Assembly (NCBI GenBank): GCA_964552655.1
Contig: CAZKHG010000003.1
Location: forward strand, 65,807-129,806
Length of the DNA stretch: 64,000 nucleotides
Reading direction: 5' to 3'
Source of the DNA: CAZKHG01 sp964552655
GTDB taxonomy: Bacteria > Bacteroidota > Bacteroidia > Bacteroidales > Tenuifilaceae
The notes under the pieces are model-generated. The model had not been told where the DNA came from. It worked only from the letters and a program-made list of their open reading frames with translations, and did not search any database. Shown piece after piece: positions 62,162 through 64,000 of this stretch. Within the stretch, counting starts at the first letter, position 1; each line of letters opens with the position of its first letter. Made by a program: the position numbers and the translations under genes.

Positions 62162-62344
62162 TTATTTTATTTCACGATGAAGGGTTACCCTTTTAAGAAC
62201 CGGATTAAACTTTTTAAGTTCTAAACGTTCCGGAGTATTTTTCTTATTCTTGGTGGTGATATACCTTGACATTCCTGGCAAACCAGTTTCTTTGTGCTCA
62301 GTGCACTCAAGAATAACCTGTACTCTGTTACCTTTCTTAGCCAT
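62162..62344 (-). CDS. rpmG: 50S ribosomal protein bL33
   Basis: A 60-residue large-subunit protein near the E site. MAKKGNRVQVILECTEHKET opens it, followed by SRYITTKNKKNTPERLELKK and a basic end. The zinc-binding CxxC pairs of some bL33 forms are absent (only Cys14), so this is the zinc-independent type. It lies 11 bp from rpmB and 11 bp from the DUF4295 gene in one operon. Confidence 0.95.
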   Translation of the reverse strand: MAKKGNRVQVILECTEHKETGLPGMSRYITTKNKKNTPERLELKKFNPVLKRVTLHREIK

Positions 62345-62355
62345 TTCTCAAATCT

Positions 62356-62598
62356 TTAGTAAATATTAATTAACCCTCTTTCCTGTGCTTCTTTTAGGGC
62401 AGTTTTAAGCCCCTTCTTATTGATGGTTCTGATACCGGCAGCAGAAACTTTTAAAGTTACCCAACGGTTTTCATCCTCAAGATAGAATTTCTTATTCATT
62501 AAATTGGGGTAGAATCTTCGTTTCGTCCTTCTTTTTGAGTGGGAAACATTATTTCCAACCATCAATTGTTTTCCGGTTATTTGACAAATTCTAGACAT
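62356..62598 (-). CDS. rpmB: 50S ribosomal protein bL28
   Basis: An 80-residue large-subunit protein. MSRICQITGKQLMVGNNVSH at 1-20 is the family start, followed by SKRRTKRRFYPNL and KVSAAGIRTINKKGL near 51-65. First gene of the rpmB-rpmG-DUF4295 operon. There is no Shine-Dalgarno before its ATG, in keeping with the lineage. A likely promoter lies at 62640-62671. Confidence 0.96.
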   Translation of the reverse strand: MSRICQITGKQLMVGNNVSHSKRRTKRRFYPNLMNKKFYLEDENRWVTLKVSAAGIRTINKKGLKTALKEAQERGLINIY

Positions 62599-62639
62599 CT
62601 CTCAATATTAATTTCAAATAGGTTTTTCAAAACAGGACG

Positions 62640-62671
62640 CAAATTACGCTATAAAAAATCAATTATTCAAA
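62640..62671 (-). promoter_or_regulatory. Possible promoter of rpmB-rpmG-DUF4295
   Basis: Minus strand: TTTG (62668-62671), 21 bp, TAATTTG (62640-62646), one base shorter than TAnnTTTG. A start near 62633 would leave a leader of about 35 nt. Confidence 0.45.
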
Positions 62672-62674
62672 TTT

Positions 62675-63943
62675 TTATGAAAAAATATTTTCAGCTAAAT
62701 AAGGATGTTCTTCAAGCAATAGTAACCGTAACATATTTAATGCAGTAACCGAAGATCGGGTGATATTAATTTGCCTGTCGTTTCCAAACCTAAATTCCTT
62801 GGTTATCAAATTCTTGTTCGAAATCACTGATATCCAAACTGTTCCTATTGGTTTATTTTCTGTACCCCCATCCGGACCAGCAATTCCTGATATTGCAATT
62901 GCATAATCAGTTTTCAATAAATCTTTAATACCCTTAGCCATTTGTTCTACCACCCTCCTGCTCACCGCTCCAAATTCTGCGATTAATTCTTTATCAACCT
63001 TCAAATAATCAATTTTAATGTTATTTGAATAAGCCACTAAACCTCCTCGAAAATAGGAGGAAGAACCAGGTACTAATGTTATCAAATGTGAAATATTACC
63101 ACCAGTACAACTTTCAGCAATAGAGATAGTTGCACTGATTTTTTTAAGCATTAATCCAACTACCTCCTGCATGGAAACCTCACCATAACCAAAAATATAT
63201 TTTGGGATGATATTTTGTAATGATTTTACCAGGATTGTAATTTGATCATTTAAGTTCTTTTCCGAATTCCCGTATGCGCTAATTCTTAACCTTATGGAAT
63301 TTGGACTGGGTAGATATGCCAGTTTTATGTTTTTTGGAATCGAATTTTCCCAATCAAAGAGCTTCTCAGCAAGAAATGATTCTGGTAAACCAAATGTTTG
63401 AATTGTCTGATGAATAATTATATTAGAAGATAGCAGCTTTAATTTGGGTAAAACGCTCTCCTCCATTAATGACTCCATCTCAAAGGGGACGCCTGGAAGG
63501 GATATCAAAATTTTACTATCTCTTTCGAACCACATCCCAGGGGCTGTTCCCTTCATGTTAGGCAGAACTAAACAGGAATCAGGGACTTCTGCCTGTTTAC
63601 GATTCAATTCAGTAAGAGGCAGCCCTCTTTTTTTAAAAAATGATTCAATTTGCTTCAGAGTTGATTCATCTACAACTAAATTGCCCCCATAGTAGCTAAG
63701 TAAAGCCCTTTTTGTAACATCATCGTTTGTTGGTCCTAAGCCGCCTGTGATTATTACAATTTCAGATGAGCTTAACGAATCGTTAATTACATTCAAAATG
63801 CTTTGTTCATCATCAGAAGTTGAAATAATTTTTTGAACCTTCACACCTATCATATTCAACTTTTGGGCTATCCATGCTGAGTTTGTGTCAACTATCTGAC
63901 CAATTAGGATTTCATCGCCAATGGTAATTAATTCTGCGTTCAT
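62675..63943 (-). CDS. cinA: CinA-like nicotinamide-nucleotide amidase/pyrophosphatase
   Basis: A 422-residue two-domain protein of NAD-by-product recycling. The N-terminal MoCF-like COG1058 domain (about 1-170) starts MNAELITIGDEILIGQIVDT and has IITGGLGPTNDDVTKRALL near 65-83; it hydrolyses ADP-ribose or NMN-type nucleotides. The C-terminal CinA domain (about 255-415) has SIAESCTGGNISHLIT near 275-290 and AISGIAGPDGGTENKPIGTV near 354-373; it deamidates NMN. ATG at 63943 is preferred to upstream ATGs because the conserved start is immediate. Confidence 0.94.
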   Translation of the reverse strand: MNAELITIGDEILIGQIVDTNSAWIAQKLNMIGVKVQKIISTSDDEQSILNVINDSLSSSEIVIITGGLGPTNDDVTKRALLSYYGGNLVVDESTLKQIESFFKKRGLPLTELNRKQAEVPDSCLVLPNMKGTAPGMWFERDSKILISLPGVPFEMESLMEESVLPKLKLLSSNIIIHQTIQTFGLPESFLAEKLFDWENSIPKNIKLAYLPSPNSIRLRISAYGNSEKNLNDQITILVKSLQNIIPKYIFGYGEVSMQEVVGLMLKKISATISIAESCTGGNISHLITLVPGSSSYFRGGLVAYSNNIKIDYLKVDKELIAEFGAVSRRVVEQMAKGIKDLLKTDYAIAISGIAGPDGGTENKPIGTVWISVISNKNLITKEFRFGNDRQINITRSSVTALNMLRLLLLEEHPYLAENIFS

Positions 63944-63956
63944 CATAATTATTATT

Positions 63957-63981
63957 AAAAAAGCAGCATTCAATGCTGCTT
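63957..63981 (-). terminator. Terminator of a leftward gene beyond the right edge
   Basis: AAGCAGCAT (63961-63969) and ATGCTGCTT (63973-63981), perfect 9-bp stem with a 3-nt loop, followed on the minus strand by a T-run. It must serve a gene lying beyond 64000, upstream of cinA. Confidence 0.75.
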
Positions 63982-64000
63982 AAGAGCCTCTCACGGGACT

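Overview
The window is AT-rich bacterial chromosome from a member of the Bacteroidota, most likely an anaerobe near the Bacteroidales. The evidence is lineage-typical families (DUF4293, DUF4295, DUF2027-Smr, DUF5916, head-GIN/DUF2807, the Bacteroidota form of LptD), promoters of the TTTG-N19/20-TAnnTTTG type, and almost no Shine-Dalgarno sequences. A run of exactly 100 N (7447-7546) shows it is a draft or metagenome scaffold. No rRNA, tRNA, insertion sequence, prophage or CRISPR array is visible; the only RNA gene recognised is rnpB.

Layout. 1-8.6 kb: a wall amidase divergent from lptD-ridA, the bS6-bS18-bL9 operon (unusually with perfect Shine-Dalgarno sites before rpsR and rplI), a BFD-like 2Fe-2S protein, a SirB1-type protein, a nucleoside phosphorylase, DUF4293, the gap, and two flavodoxin-fold reductases. 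8.6-22 kb: a YgfK-type multi-cluster flavoprotein, a MobA/MocA-like nucleotidyltransferase, and a tight seven-gene leftward operon for a complex I/group 4 hydrogenase-like membrane complex (HyfB, HyfB, HyfC, HyfE, HyfF, HyfG, HyfI homologues). 22-31.9 kb: prfC, DUF5916, threonine aldolase, a serine hydrolase, a Lon-N protein, lipoprotein MsrB, DUF2807 and a small outer-membrane protein. 32-38.8 kb: a TetR-controlled TolC/HlyD/ABC export operon. 38.9-48 kb: a CotH-like protein, a protein with a ~390-residue charged helix, a molybdopterin oxidoreductase, YgiQ, QueA and DUF2027-Smr. 48-52 kb: rnpB, an 870-bp noncoding stretch with three hairpins, an HTH regulator, pyrD, an internally duplicated hypothetical and an acidic hypothetical. 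52-64 kb: TPR protein, gyrA, clpC, tpx, rimO, ftsY, DUF4295-rpmG-rpmB and cinA.

The most unusual system is the hydrogenase-like operon. Its catalytic-type subunit has lost all four [NiFe] cysteine ligands, and its NuoB-like subunit keeps only one of the four proximal-cluster cysteines. The membrane arm is intact and has two tandem HyfB-type antiporter-like subunits. It therefore belongs with the energy-converting hydrogenase-related (Ehr) group rather than with true hydrogenases; what drives it is unknown. The neighbouring NAD(P)H/FeS flavoprotein YgfK is a candidate electron partner, which is inference only.

A second theme is translation control. bS6 and bS18 are, from memory of the Flavobacterium johnsoniae ribosome structure, part of the site that hides the anti-Shine-Dalgarno in Bacteroidota ribosomes. 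Here rpsR and rplI carry AGGAGG eight bases before ATG while rpsF does not, which would allow feedback. Transcription control is clear at the export operon (two 7-2-7 palindromes flanking a promoter), likely at the HTH gene (TTTACA-N2-TGTAAA palindromes) and at the face-to-face queA/Smr promoters.
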